A stretch of 5,396 bases of DNA, taken from assembly GCA_051745265.1 (NCBI GenBank), contig JBNJDW010000134.1, positions 1 to 5,396 of the forward strand. The letters run 5' to 3'. This DNA comes from JBNJDW01 sp051745265. GTDB lineage: Bacteria > Pseudomonadota > Alphaproteobacteria > Micavibrionales > CSBR16-224. The stretch's first letter is position 1; each line of letters opens with the position of its first letter. Positions 5,176-5,396 of the stretch are shown here, in pieces. The translations under genes were made by a program, and so were the position numbers. The notes beneath the pieces were generated by a model, which was not told the DNA's origin, ran no database searches, and saw only the letters and a list, made by a program, of their open reading frames with translations.

Positions 5176-5396
5176 ATGGCCAATACAAGCATTACGCTCG
5201 GCAAACACTGGGAAGACTTTATCAAAAATGAAGTGGCGAGCGGTAAATACGGCTCAGCCAGTGAAGTGATCCGTGATGCACTCCGCGAATTGGAAGAAAA
5301 ACGGCTTAAGCTGCAAACGCTGCAAAACGCCTTAATCGCCGGTGAGCAAAGCGGCATTGCTGAAAATTTCGATATGAACACCCTGAACGCCGAATT
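5176..5396 (+). CDS. parD: ParD-family type II antitoxin, 3' end outside the window
   Basis: The first 73 codons plus two bases are visible and the frame is open at the edge. The product begins MANTSITLGKHWEDFIKNEV and continues ASGKYGSASEVIRDALRELE with a charged helix EEKRLKLQTLQNAL. The N-terminal strand with SITLG, followed by the GKYGSASEVIRDALR helix-turn-helix core, is the ribbon-helix-helix signature of ParD antitoxins, which dimerise, bind operator DNA and, through the C-terminal tail, neutralise a ParE toxin that in known members poisons DNA gyrase. ParD proteins are usually about 80-100 aa, so little is missing, and a parE toxin gene would be expected just past the edge, though it is not seen. 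The start is clear: GGAGG 6 bp upstream, a strong promoter and an overlapping palindrome. It follows the kinase-like gene by 69 bp but has its own transcription signals. Confidence 0.9.
   Translation, partial: MANTSITLGKHWEDFIKNEVASGKYGSASEVIRDALRELEEKRLKLQTLQNALIAGEQSGIAENFDMNTLNAE

Noticed and set aside
4923..5381. Minus-strand open frame of 152 codons across the kinase-like/parD gap
   Set aside because: It spans the promoter, operator and start of parD and the end of the kinase-like gene, both better supported on the plus strand.

Overview
The window looks like chromosomal DNA of a Gram-negative bacterium, most likely an alphaproteobacterium. This is inference from the kinds of proteins encoded: a long-form ribosome hibernation factor, a LapG-type BTLCP peptidase with an export segment, a heptokinase-family protein and a ParD antitoxin of the type common in alphaproteobacteria. 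Coding DNA is moderately GC-rich and the intergenic promoter regions are strikingly AT-rich. I see no rRNA, tRNA, CRISPR array, insertion sequence or phage gene.

Layout, left to right. On the minus strand there is a 5'-complete AIM24/TIGR00266-family gene that runs off the left edge (1-567). Just upstream of it in the same transcription direction, 28 bp away, lies a gene for an unusual fusion protein (596-1426): a degenerate response-regulator receiver domain joined to a guanine/cytidine-deaminase-like domain that has lost its zinc-binding and catalytic residues. A 230-bp AT-rich divergent promoter region follows, then on the plus strand the long hibernation promoting factor gene hpf (1657-2259), a hairpin, and tag (2359-2958) for 3-methyladenine DNA glycosylase I. 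A bidirectional terminator separates tag from a convergent minus-strand gene (3027-3974). That gene encodes a two-motif MshEN (GspE/PilB N-terminal, c-di-GMP-binding type) domain, one hydrophobic export or anchor segment, and a LapG-like periplasmic cysteine peptidase with an intact Cys-His-Asp triad. Divergent from it is a kinase-domain-only relative of the heptose-7-phosphate kinase HldE/RfaE1 (4102-5106) whose PfkB-family GAGD active-site motif has become GSRE. The window ends inside a ParD-type antitoxin gene (5176 onward) with its own strong promoter and a palindrome over the -10 box.

The genes do not form one pathway. The left minus-strand pair is probably one transcript, and hpf, tag, the kinase-like gene and parD look separately transcribed. 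The points of highest interest are: (i) the MshEN-peptidase fusion, which would place a nucleotide-sensing module and a LapG-like protease on one polypeptide; (ii) the receiver/pseudo-deaminase fusion sharing a control region with hpf; and (iii) the heptokinase-like protein with a rewritten catalytic loop. Two of the seven genes thus look like enzyme folds kept as intact reading frames after loss of catalysis, which suggests binding or regulatory roles.
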